From Holophagales bacterium (GTDB lineage Bacteria > Acidobacteriota > Thermoanaerobaculia > UBA5066), in the NCBI GenBank assembly GCA_016719485.1, contig JADJZB010000002.1, positions 62,001 to 126,000 on the forward strand: 64,000 bases of DNA, in the 5' to 3' direction. Positions 16,370-24,142 of the stretch are shown piece by piece (the stretch's first letter is position 1; each line of letters begins with the position of its first letter). Under the pieces are notes generated by a model. That model was not told where the DNA came from, ran no database searches, and saw only the letters and a list, made by a program, of their open reading frames with translations. Made by a program: the position numbers and the translations under genes.

Positions 16370-17598
16370 GCCTTCGCTGGTGGCGCCTCGCGGCGCGGAA
16401 CCTCTTCCGGCACCGGCGGCGGACGATCCTCACCGGGAGCATCGTCGTGGTCGGCTTCGTCGCCGCCACGATGACGGCCGGCTTCGTCGCGCAGACCTTT
16501 CGCGGCCTGAAGGACATCACGATCCGGGGCCAGGGCGGGCACCTGCGGGTCCTCAGCGCCGAAGCGGCGGGCCGGAGCGACGAGGAGGCTGCGACCCTCC
16601 TGCTCGACCACGCCGAGGAGCTGACCCGAAGCGTCGCGACGAGCCCGGACGTCCTTCAGGCGATGCCGCGCCTCGCGTTCTTCGGCCTCGTCGCGCGCGG
16701 GGAGAGGAGCGTCGGCTACATGGGCACGGGGACGGTCCCCGCTCTCGAGAAGAGCGCTTCGATCACGGCGGAGGCCGTGGCCGAAGGGACCTTCCTCTCC
16801 GATCCGGAGGCCGACGAGGTGATGCTCGGCGGCGGGCTCGCGCGTTCTCTCGGGGCGAAGACCGGGGATCTCGTCACGGTCATGACGACGACGCCCGACG
16901 GCGGCCTGAATGCGATCGACGCGACGGTCGTCGCCATTCTCCGCTGGCCGATCAAGGAGCTCGACGACCGGCTCCTCTTCCTGCCGTACGTCCCGGCGGC
17001 GCGTCTCCTGAAGGCGGAAGGGAAGGCGACGTCGATCGCCGTCACCCTGAAGCCCGGCGTCGACCTCGAGAAGGCCGCCGGGGCCCTGCGTGCGCGTCTC
17101 CACCGCGGGGGCGCAGGCGCCACCGTGAAAACCTGGATCGAGAGCGCGCCCTTCTACCTCGCCGTCCGGCGCCTCTACGCCGGGATCTTTCTCTTCACGG
17201 GTCTCGTCCTGGCGACGGTCGTCATCCTCGCGGCGGCGAACACGATGACGATGTCGGTCTTCGAGAGGACCCGGGAGATCGGGACGCTCCTGGCCATCGG
17301 GATGGAGCGCCGGCAGGTGAGGAATCTCTTCCTCGCCGAGGGGCTGCTGATGGGCCTCGGTGGCTCGATCGCCGGAGCGATCGGATCGCTCCTGATCCGC
17401 TCCGTGCTCAACGCCTCCCGCATCTCCCTGCCGCCCCCACCGGGAGCGACGAGCGGGGGAGTCCTCAACGTCGAGCTGATCCCGGCGGCTTTCCTCGTCG
17501 GCTTCGTTCTGATGACCGTCACGCTCCTGGCCGCCTCCTGGTGGCCGGCGCGGCGCGCCGCGCGTCTCGACCCGGTGGAGGCGCTGACACATGTGTGA
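16366..17598 (+). CDS. LolC/E- or MacB-type ABC transporter permease (FtsX family)
   Basis: 410 aa. One N-terminal membrane segment (~18-40, after NLFRHRRRTILTGS), a large periplasmic MacB-PCD-like domain (~45-265), then three membrane segments at ~275, ~330 and ~380 framing the FtsX core (FERTREIGTLLAIGM). This is the topology of LolC/LolE and MacB. A TTG start overlaps the ATPase stop. It likely works with the ATPase as a homodimeric permease to hand lipoprotein or a similar substrate to the LolA-like product downstream. Confidence 0.87.
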   Translation: MSLRWWRLAARNLFRHRRRTILTGSIVVVGFVAATMTAGFVAQTFRGLKDITIRGQGGHLRVLSAEAAGRSDEEAATLLLDHAEELTRSVATSPDVLQAMPRLAFFGLVARGERSVGYMGTGTVPALEKSASITAEAVAEGTFLSDPEADEVMLGGGLARSLGAKTGDLVTVMTTTPDGGLNAIDATVVAILRWPIKELDDRLLFLPYVPAARLLKAEGKATSIAVTLKPGVDLEKAAGALRARLHRGGAGATVKTWIESAPFYLAVRRLYAGIFLFTGLVLATVVILAAANTMTMSVFERTREIGTLLAIGMERRQVRNLFLAEGLLMGLGGSIAGAIGSLLIRSVLNASRISLPPPPGATSGGVLNVELIPAAFLVGFVLMTVTLLAASWWPARRAARLDPVEALTHV

Positions 17599-18355
17599 CC
17601 GGCGACTTGCGGCCGGCCTCGTCCTCCTCGCCCTGGAGGTGGCCGTTCTCAGCCTCCCGGTGGCGGCCCGCGGCGAGGTGCCCGGAGTGGCCGCCATCCT
17701 GGCCAGGGCCGACGCGCCGCGCATCGCTCTCTCGGAGGCCCGGATGAGGCTGCGAGTGACGACCTCGCGCACGGGGGCCGCGGCCTTTGCGGGAGAGTTC
17801 GCGGTCCTCGTCAAGGGTCCCGAGAAGATCCGGATCGAGTTCCTGGCTCCGGACGACCGCGGGAAGCTCCTCCTCGTGAACGGGAAGGACGCCTGGCTCG
17901 TGCTGCCCGGGACGAAGAACCCGATCCGGATCCCCCGCAGCCACCGGGTGACCGGGGGCTTCGCCGTGGCCGACGTCGCCAGGACGCGCTTCGCGGAGGA
18001 CTACGACGCAACGGTCGAGAGGAGCGACGAGCTCGGCGGAAGGGTGTGCGACGTCCTCCTGCTCAGGGCGAAGAAGGGACGCGACCCGGCGTTCCCGGTC
18101 CTCCGCGTCTGGGTGGACCGCGGGGAGGGCCGGACCCGCAAGATCGTCTTTCTGTTGCCGTCCGGAAAGACGGCGCGCGAGGCGACGTTCGACGAGTGGG
18201 GGACCCTGCGCAGCGTGCCTACGGTGACGCGGATGACGATCGTCGACGCTCTTCGCCCGGGAACGACCGTCGTCGAGTACCTCGACGCCGAGAAGGCGAC
18301 GCTGGACGACGTCCTCTTCGTTCCGCAGGCACGCGGGGTGGCCCCGGGTCGCTGA
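17591..18355 (+). CDS. LolA-like outer-membrane lipoprotein-sorting protein
   Basis: 254 aa. N-terminal signal peptide (LAAGLVLLALEVAVLSLPVAARG) puts it in the periplasm. The body matches the LolA/LolB-like half-barrel group that follows LolCD-type exporters: EFAVLVKGPEKIRIEFLAPDDRGK, GKDAWLVLPG, FAEDYDATVE, VEYLDAEKATLDDVLF. It would carry lipid-linked cargo from the adjacent transporter across the periplasm. ATG 17591 overlaps the permease stop by 8 bases. Last gene of the znu-lol run. Confidence 0.8.
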   Translation: MCDRRLAAGLVLLALEVAVLSLPVAARGEVPGVAAILARADAPRIALSEARMRLRVTTSRTGAAAFAGEFAVLVKGPEKIRIEFLAPDDRGKLLLVNGKDAWLVLPGTKNPIRIPRSHRVTGGFAVADVARTRFAEDYDATVERSDELGGRVCDVLLLRAKKGRDPAFPVLRVWVDRGEGRTRKIVFLLPSGKTAREATFDEWGTLRSVPTVTRMTIVDALRPGTTVVEYLDAEKATLDDVLFVPQARGVAPGR

Positions 18356-18459
18356 GCCTCCCGGGCCAGCTGGCGTGAGGATCTCCAGCGCGGCCGGTTC
18401 TCCTCGCGGGCTCCCTCTCGCTTCAGGAGTGATCGAAATTCGGCAACGCGAGCGAGCCA

Positions 18460-18465
18460 TATACT
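18460..18465 (+). promoter_or_regulatory. -10 element for the glycosyltransferase gene
   Basis: TATACT, 24 bases before GTG 18490, giving a short leader with a GAGG ribosome site. It also ends 6 bases before an in-frame TTG (18472), so a leaderless start there is possible. No clear -35. Confidence 0.45.
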
Positions 18466-18489
18466 CGACTCTTGCAATCCGAGGCCCTC

Positions 18490-19623
18490 GTGATCGAGCC
18501 CCCGGGGCCGGAGTCCGCGCCCGTCCGGCACATCGGCGTCGAAGCCTCGCGTCTCCTCCGGGAGCGACGGGGAATCGGCCGGTACGTCCGAAACGTCCTT
18601 CGCGGTATTCCCGCATTCCGGCCGGACGTGACGTTCACCCTCTTCGTCGAGAGCCCGCACGAGGTCGGGGCGCTGCGCGAGCTGCTCCGGTCTTTCGACC
18701 CGACACTTCCCGGACGGACCGCGGTCGAGCCCGTCTCCCTGCTGCCCCGCACGACGGCGGACGTCGTCTGGTACCCGTGGAACAGGGTCGAGCCGGTGGC
18801 GCGCCGGGCGGCGCTCGTCGTGACCATTCACGACGTCGCTCCGATGCTCCAGCTGGACCACCGGTGGTGGAAGGTCGTGAAGCGCGTGAAGCACCGGATG
18901 CGATACGTCCGCGCGGTCCGCCGGGCCGACCTCGTCATCACGATCTCGGAGTTCACGGCCCGGGAGATTCAGCGCCACGTCCGGGCCGACCCGGCGAAGA
19001 TCCGTGTGACCCTCCTCGGAGCGGACGATCTCCCGGCGCCGTCCGCGGGCGCCTCTCCGGTCCTCGAGAAGCTCGGTATCGATGGGCCGTTCTTCCTGGC
19101 CGTCGGTGCGCGCGACGCCCGGAAGAACCTGGCCACGCTCCACCGGGCGATGGCGATCCTGAACGGCAGACGGAAAGAGGTACCGCTCGTCGAGTGCGGA
19201 CCGAAGGACCCCGGTGCGGCCCTCCCGTTCGTCAGGTACGCCGGGTACGTCGACGACGCCCAGCTCGCGACTCTGTACTGCCGGGCGACGGCCCTCGTCT
19301 TCCCGTCGCGCTACGAGGGTTTCGGCCTGCCGGCTGCGGAAGCGATGTGGGCCGGCGGGCGTGTCGTCTGCTCGGACGCCAGCTCGCTCCCCGAGGTCGT
19401 CGGCGAGGCCGGACTGCTCTTCCCGTGGCACGACGCGGAGGCGCTCGCGGACCGCCTCGCGTGTCTGCTGGACGACGCGAGCCTTCGCGAGAGGCTGACG
19501 CGGGAGGGCCGGGCGCGCGCCGAACGATTCCGTTGGGCGGAAACCGCGAGGCGGACCCTGGCGGTCTTCGACGAGGCGGCCGTCCTCCGGCGGCAGGGGC
19601 CGCCGATGCGCGGACTCAGTTGA
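18490..19623 (+). CDS. GT4-family glycosyltransferase (group 1)
   Basis: 377 aa. The N-terminal Rossmann half starts HIGVEASRLLRERRGIGRYVRN. Mid-section VTIHDVAPML and TISEFTAREIQRH; the C-terminal half has AVGARDARKNLATLHRAM and the nucleotide-sugar motif PSRYEGFGLPAAEAMWAGG with the E-x7-E pattern. A retaining transferase of a polysaccharide or lipid-linked sugar; donor and acceptor unknown. GTG 18490 is chosen over TTG 18472 because a GAGG precedes it. No polysaccharide genes are nearby. It overlaps the convergent SirB1-like gene by 8 bases. Confidence 0.88.
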   Translation: MIEPPGPESAPVRHIGVEASRLLRERRGIGRYVRNVLRGIPAFRPDVTFTLFVESPHEVGALRELLRSFDPTLPGRTAVEPVSLLPRTTADVVWYPWNRVEPVARRAALVVTIHDVAPMLQLDHRWWKVVKRVKHRMRYVRAVRRADLVITISEFTAREIQRHVRADPAKIRVTLLGADDLPAPSAGASPVLEKLGIDGPFFLAVGARDARKNLATLHRAMAILNGRRKEVPLVECGPKDPGAALPFVRYAGYVDDAQLATLYCRATALVFPSRYEGFGLPAAEAMWAGGRVVCSDASSLPEVVGEAGLLFPWHDAEALADRLACLLDDASLRERLTREGRARAERFRWAETARRTLAVFDEAAVLRRQGPPMRGLS

Positions 19624-20479
19624 CCGGCGTCCCGGCGGAGAGGGAGTCGAGCCCCTGCGAGGCCCTCTCCGCCTCGGGGGAATCGGGGAAGCGCTCGATC
19701 ACGTCGGCGAAGGCCGTCGCGGCCTCGTCCGTCACGCCGATCGCCGCGGCGGTCATCGCCTTCTGGAGCGTCCTCTCGGGAGAGAGAGGCCGAAGGGCCG
19801 CGAGGAAAGTCGCCACGCGATAGCTCCCGGCCGCGTCGCGCTCCTCGCGGGTCGAGGCGGCGAGGTTGTTGAGGACCCTCTCGAGGATCTGATCCGTCGT
19901 GCTCACCTCGAGGAAGTCGTCGCTCCAGCGGGACTTGGGCCCCGCGATCCGGTCATGGAGCGCCCGGCACCCTTCGCGGGAGAGCTCCTGGCCGCCTGCG
20001 AACGGGTCGACGTGGACGCCAACCGAGCCTCCCACGCGAACGAGGAAGTGCCCGGGCATCCCGATGCCGTCGACCGGGATTCCGGCACGCCGGCCCACCT
20101 CGATCCAGATACTGGACAGGAGGATCGGCATACCCTTTCTCCGCGCGAGGACCCTGTGGATGCAGCAGTTCCTCGTGGCCGAGTAGTCGTCGCTGTCGCC
20201 ACGGAAGGAGAGGTCGTCCACGAGGAGACCGCGGAGGAGGCGCGAGAGAGCGAAGGGCCCGCGCGAGGGAAGGAGCGGCAGCCGCCTCGCCGTGACGGCG
20301 GCCCAGGCCGTCACCTGCGCCTCGTCCTCGAGGCGGTCGGCGGCCGGGGATCCCTCGATCGCGGAGAGGGCGGCGAGGAGATCGGCGCGCGACACGGCCT
20401 CGAGAAAGAGGTGGACGTCCTCCTCGTCCTCCGGAGTCCAGAGGTCGCGGAGCGTGGGCTGGGGAGGGCCTCCGAGCAC
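19616..20479 (-). CDS. SirB1/transglutaminase-like protein
   Basis: 287 aa. Family features in order: DLWTPEDEEDVHLFLEA…, SDDYSATRNCCIHRVLARRKGMPILLS, PVDGIGMPGHFLVRV and VDPFAGGQ. This is the transglutaminase-like core seen in SirB1-type proteins, followed by a TPR-like C-terminal helix set (LRPLSPERTLQKAMTAA…). Molecular role is not known. Unlike many relatives it is not beside prmC or kdsA here. GTG start; TACGAT lies 6 bases upstream with no ribosome site. Confidence 0.78.
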   Translation of the reverse strand: MLGGPPQPTLRDLWTPEDEEDVHLFLEAVSRADLLAALSAIEGSPAADRLEDEAQVTAWAAVTARRLPLLPSRGPFALSRLLRGLLVDDLSFRGDSDDYSATRNCCIHRVLARRKGMPILLSSIWIEVGRRAGIPVDGIGMPGHFLVRVGGSVGVHVDPFAGGQELSREGCRALHDRIAGPKSRWSDDFLEVSTTDQILERVLNNLAASTREERDAAGSYRVATFLAALRPLSPERTLQKAMTAAAIGVTDEAATAFADVIERFPDSPEAERASQGLDSLSAGTPVN

Positions 20480-20485
20480 GGCCCG

Positions 20486-20491
20486 ATCGTA
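20486..20491 (-). promoter_or_regulatory. -10 element, apparently leaderless, for the SirB1-like gene
   Basis: TACGAT on the minus strand ends 6 bases before GTG 20479; no Shine-Dalgarno sequence fits between. Confidence 0.35.
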
Positions 20492-20551
20492 GCCCTTCCT
20501 GCGCCCGAAAGGTTCAGGTGACGGGAGCCCGCCGCGTCCGTGCGGCGCGCC

Positions 20552-21661
20552 TCACGCCGTCGCTTCTCCGGGACCCGGCCGGTCCTTCGCGCTGCGGACG
20601 ACCGCGACGATCGCCAGGGCGGCGCAGAGGACGAAACTGCCGAGGAAGATCGCGAAGACACCCCACTGGCCGGTCGTCGCGGGAGCGGCGTCGGCGCCGG
20701 CCGCGGCGATGTAGAGGTCACGCAGCTGGTGGCGGGTGACGAGCATCAGGACCATGGCGAGGCCGAACAGCTCGAGCGAGCGTCTCACCGAGGTGCGGTC
20801 GGCGATCGGGTCCCTCACCCGGGCGAGAAAGACGAGAAGGCCGAAGCCCGCGGCGATGCCGAGCGTGAGAGGGAGCATCGTCGCGCCGCCTCCCCGCATG
20901 AGGCCGAGGAGGACCTCGCGCGGGACGGAGATCGTCAGCCAGAGTCCGACGACGAGCTGGAGCAGCGTGGCCAGGAGGGCGATCTTGACGCCGAACGCGG
21001 CCCGGGCCGACGCCTCGGCGCGAGCACCGTCTTCGGGGACCCGGCGAACCGAGACCCACGCGAGGAGGATTCCCGCGAGCGTGACACCTGCCAGGACGAA
21101 GTGGAGGAAGCGGGGGAGAAAGGAGCGGTCGGACAAGGCCGTCCAGGGCGCCGCCAGGACCCCTTCCCAGCGGCCGGGCTGCACCGAGAGGAGGTGCACG
21201 ACGACCTGGATCGCCGCGACGCCGAGGAAGAGAAGCGCCGAGAGGCCGAGGTGAACCGCGGCTCCCTTTCCGGCCCGAAGGCGGTACTTGGCCCCGTAGG
21301 TCAGGTAGTAGGCCGCCGTCAGGAAGAGGAGGAGGCCGAGCCAGGCGGGGGCGAGGATGACCGTCGCGGAGTAGAAGAGCCGGCCGTGGAGCACCTGAAG
21401 GAAGAGAAGAGGTGCGATGCCGAACGTGATCGTGAGCGAGACCGCCCAGGTGTTCACCTCGGCGAAGAAGCCCGCGACGCCACGGCCGAACGTGCGGTCG
21501 GAATCGAGCGACGCCATCGTGCCGAGAATCGAGGAGCCGAGCACGAGGTTGACCCCGACGACGTGAATCGCGAACGTCACGAGCCAGAGGGCGTGGAAGA
21601 GCCACGGCGGTCCCGGAATCGCCATCGGGTCCAGGGCCGGGAGGAGGGTGTCAGTGGGCAT
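20552..21661 (-). CDS. Membrane subunit of CydA-like (cytochrome bd superfamily) complex
   Basis: 369 aa with about nine hydrophobic segments. The first (PWLFHALWLVTFAIHVVG) carries two His in the place where CydA-type proteins hold a heme ligand. LTITFGIAPLLFLQVLHG and TAAYYLTYGAKYR recall the second and third helices of CydA. It is not a standard CydB. It starts inside the last codons of the upstream CydA-like cytochrome gene (11-base overlap), so the products very probably form one complex. Function as second, diverged CydA-like subunit is inferred. Confidence 0.65.
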   Translation of the reverse strand: MPTDTLLPALDPMAIPGPPWLFHALWLVTFAIHVVGVNLVLGSSILGTMASLDSDRTFGRGVAGFFAEVNTWAVSLTITFGIAPLLFLQVLHGRLFYSATVILAPAWLGLLLFLTAAYYLTYGAKYRLRAGKGAAVHLGLSALLFLGVAAIQVVVHLLSVQPGRWEGVLAAPWTALSDRSFLPRFLHFVLAGVTLAGILLAWVSVRRVPEDGARAEASARAAFGVKIALLATLLQLVVGLWLTISVPREVLLGLMRGGGATMLPLTLGIAAGFGLLVFLARVRDPIADRTSVRRSLELFGLAMVLMLVTRHQLRDLYIAAAGADAAPATTGQWGVFAIFLGSFVLCAALAIVAVVRSAKDRPGPGEATA

Positions 21662-23003
21662 CGGTCACTTCCGCCACCTGGCCCCCGTTCAGTGACGCGA
21701 GCCAGAGGGCAAGCGCCTTGAGCTCGTCGTCGGTCCCGACGAACGGAGGCATGAACGCGTAGTCGGGCTTCACGTCCTTGCCCGCGGCGCGCGCCTTCCA
21801 GTTCGCGCCGTCGTCCCGCATCGCCGTCAGGAACATCTCCGCGAACTCGGCGTCCATGGCGGAGGCGATCTTCCGGATACCGAGGTAGCCGTCGCGCGTG
21901 TGGCAGGAGGCGCACTGTGCGCGGAAGACGGCTTCGCCGAGAGGGAGGGCGCGCCCGCCCGCCTCTTTCGACGCCCAGGCGGCCTTCGAGAGGATTCCCT
22001 TCGCGTTCAGGGCGTCGATCTCCGACACGAGAACCCCGTTGGAGAACATCTGCTCGGCGATGACGAACGGCTTGCGAATTCCCTCTCGGACCCTCTCGTA
22101 GCCGGCGAGAATCCCGGCGCCGGCGAGGAGGGCGAGGATCGCAACCGGCCACGACTGGAGCCTCGGCAGAACGAGAACGAGAAGGGCGAGCAGCGCGGCG
22201 ACGGCGAACATCCGGAGCGTATGCGACCGGCCCGTCGCGAGAGCGGCGAGGAGAGGCTTCTCGCCGAGGAAGAGCCGCTGGACCGATTCCGGGAGCGCCC
22301 GCTCCCAGACGAACCAGCCGATCCCGGCGACGCCGATCCCGAGGGCTCCCGCTGCTCCGAGTATCCGGGAGAGCCGTGCGCGGGCACCGCGATCGGGCTC
22401 CCGGAGAGCCGCGAAGGCCATCCACGCCGCGGCGAGGAGGACGCAGGCCCCGGTACGGAAGAGGATGCCCGGAAGGTAGGTCGGGTTCAGGAAGCCGTCC
22501 CAGAAGGAGAACGTCTTCGGATAGCTCCCCGGGGTCAGCATGAAGCCGAGGATTCCCTGGATGACCACGAGGGACATGAAGGCTGCGAAGGCGTAGAGCC
22601 AGATCAGGAGGAGGTGCGTCCGCGGGGAGACCTTTCCCCACGTCGCGACCCAGGCGAGTGCCGTCACGACCTCGAGGAGGAAGAACGCCCACTCCGTCGC
22701 CCAGGCCCAGACGAACGTGTGGATGAGGGACGATGTGGCGGCCGGGTGGACGACGCCGATCGTGAACCAGATTCCGACACCCGAGATCGCCCCGAAGACG
22801 GTCGAAAGGAGAAGGAGGATCATCGACGACCGCTTCACGAGATCGCGGAGCGGCCCGTCGTTCCGCTTCACGGCGGCCGTCTCGAGAACGGCCAGCACGA
22901 GCCCTCCGCCGACGGCGAAGTGCGAGACGACGACGTGCAGGATTGCGACGAGGGCGATCAGGATCCCGCCGCCCATCGCGAATTCCCGGATCGGGTAGTC
23001 CAA
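21651..23003 (-). CDS. CydA-like oxidase subunit fused to a C-terminal cytochrome c domain
   Basis: 450 aa. Residues 1-320 are membrane helices that line up with CydA: ILHVVVSHFAVGG…AVLETA matches the N-terminal helix with its heme-ligand His, and ATEWAFFLLEVVTA matches CydA's paired glutamates. The quinol-loop motif GRQPW of true cytochrome bd oxidases is absent, and no clear match to the CydA His186 ligand is seen. The C-terminal ~90 residues are a c-type domain with CASCHTRDG and a later Met in DYAFMPPFVGTD as likely axial ligand. So it probably exchanges electrons with cytochrome c or another donor, not quinol. TTG start with GAGGAGG 5 bases upstream. 19 bases after the cysteine-synthase-like gene. 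Confidence 0.72.
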   Translation of the reverse strand: MDYPIREFAMGGGILIALVAILHVVVSHFAVGGGLVLAVLETAAVKRNDGPLRDLVKRSSMILLLLSTVFGAISGVGIWFTIGVVHPAATSSLIHTFVWAWATEWAFFLLEVVTALAWVATWGKVSPRTHLLLIWLYAFAAFMSLVVIQGILGFMLTPGSYPKTFSFWDGFLNPTYLPGILFRTGACVLLAAAWMAFAALREPDRGARARLSRILGAAGALGIGVAGIGWFVWERALPESVQRLFLGEKPLLAALATGRSHTLRMFAVAALLALLVLVLPRLQSWPVAILALLAGAGILAGYERVREGIRKPFVIAEQMFSNGVLVSEIDALNAKGILSKAAWASKEAGGRALPLGEAVFRAQCASCHTRDGYLGIRKIASAMDAEFAEMFLTAMRDDGANWKARAAGKDVKPDYAFMPPFVGTDDELKALALWLASLNGGQVAEVTDAH

Positions 23004-23022
23004 CTCCGCCTCCTCGCCGCAA

Positions 23023-23964
23023 TCAGGGGATGCGGCGTCCCTCGTAGAGCCCGTCGTAGACGTATTTCGAGAAGTAGCGCTCGGACGGGTCGCTCAGGAG
23101 CGTGACGACCCGCTTCCCTTCGCCGAGCATTTTCGCGAGCCGCTTCGCCCCGGCGACGGCGGCCCCGGACGAGGCGGCGGCAGGAAGGCCCATCCTCCCG
23201 AGGCGGTCGACCATCTCGTAGCTCTCGGAGTGGGGAATGGTGAAGACGCCGTCCGCGAGGGAGCGGTCGAACGTGGCGGGGATCCAGTTGTTCCCGATCC
23301 CCTCGACCATGTGCTCGCCCTTCCCGTCCGTCGCGCCGTAGATGGAATCGGGCGGCTCCACTCCCCAGCAGCGGATGGACGGGGCCATCTCCTTCAGGAA
23401 ACGGGCGACGCCGCAGAATGTCCCCCCGGTCCCGACGCCGAAGGCGATGCCGTCGACTCTTCCGCCCATCTGCTCCCAGATCTCCGGACCGGTCGTCTCG
23501 TAGTGGATCCGCGGGTTCGCGGGATTTTCGAACTGCCGCATCGGGACGGCGCCGGGGATCGACGCCGCGAGCTCGTTCGCCTTCGCCACGGCGCCCTGGA
23601 TTCCCGCCTCGTGCGGGACGAGGACGATCTCGCCCCCCAGGCCGCGGATCAGGATCATCTTCTCGCGGGCGTACCCCTCGACCATCACGATGACGACGCG
23701 GTAGCCGCGCGAGACCCCCACCAGGGCGAGGCCGACCCCGGTGTTTCCGGCCGTCGCCTCGAGAATGGTCCCGCCGGGTTTCAGGGCGCCGCTCTCCTCG
23801 GCCGCGCGAATGAGCCCCAGGGCCGTCCGGTCCTTCACGCTCATCCCGGGATTCAGGTATTCGAGCTTGGCGTACACGTCCGCCTCGCCCGGCTCTTTCA
23901 GGGCGCCGAGCCGGATCATCGGGGTCCTCCCGATCAGCTCGACGACGCTTTCCACGACGCGCAT
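23023..23964 (-). CDS. Cysteine synthase / cystathionine beta-synthase family PLP enzyme
   Basis: 313 aa, fold-type II. ELIGRTPMIRL N-terminal signature; PLP lysine in NPGMSVKDRTAL (~45); phosphate loop GTGGTFCG; ATAGNTGVGLA substrate loop. It joins a sulfur or other nucleophile to serine, O-acetylserine or a similar substrate. ATG 23964 is used since GGAG precedes it; GTG 23976 lies four codons upstream. A convincing promoter is at 24022-24050. With the divergent gamma-lyase-type gene at 24143 it could run transsulfuration (serine + homocysteine to cysteine). Being 19 bases upstream of the CydA-like pair, it is probably co-transcribed with it. Confidence 0.87.
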   Translation of the reverse strand: MRVVESVVELIGRTPMIRLGALKEPGEADVYAKLEYLNPGMSVKDRTALGLIRAAEESGALKPGGTILEATAGNTGVGLALVGVSRGYRVVIVMVEGYAREKMILIRGLGGEIVLVPHEAGIQGAVAKANELAASIPGAVPMRQFENPANPRIHYETTGPEIWEQMGGRVDGIAFGVGTGGTFCGVARFLKEMAPSIRCWGVEPPDSIYGATDGKGEHMVEGIGNNWIPATFDRSLADGVFTIPHSESYEMVDRLGRMGLPAAASSGAAVAGAKRLAKMLGEGKRVVTLLSDPSERYFSKYVYDGLYEGRRIP

Positions 23965-24021
23965 GCACCGCTCCACGGGGACCCCCGGGGAGCCGCCCGC
24001 CCCGTCGAAAGTCCAGCGAGT

Positions 24022-24050
24022 CTTGTAGGCGGGGGCGCGGGGGAAGTCAA
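24022..24050 (-). promoter_or_regulatory. Sigma70-type promoter for the cysteine-synthase-like gene
   Basis: Minus strand: -35 TTGACT (24050-24045), 17-base spacer, -10 TACAAG (24027-24022). Start site predicted about 50 bases before ATG 23964. Confidence 0.5.
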
Positions 24051-24142
24051 GGAAGGGGAGGGTGCCCGCCGGATGCTAGGATGCCCGGCCGGGCGGCGCG
24101 GAATCCTCGCTGTCGCCACTCCCGCAAGAGGTGCCTCGCATC

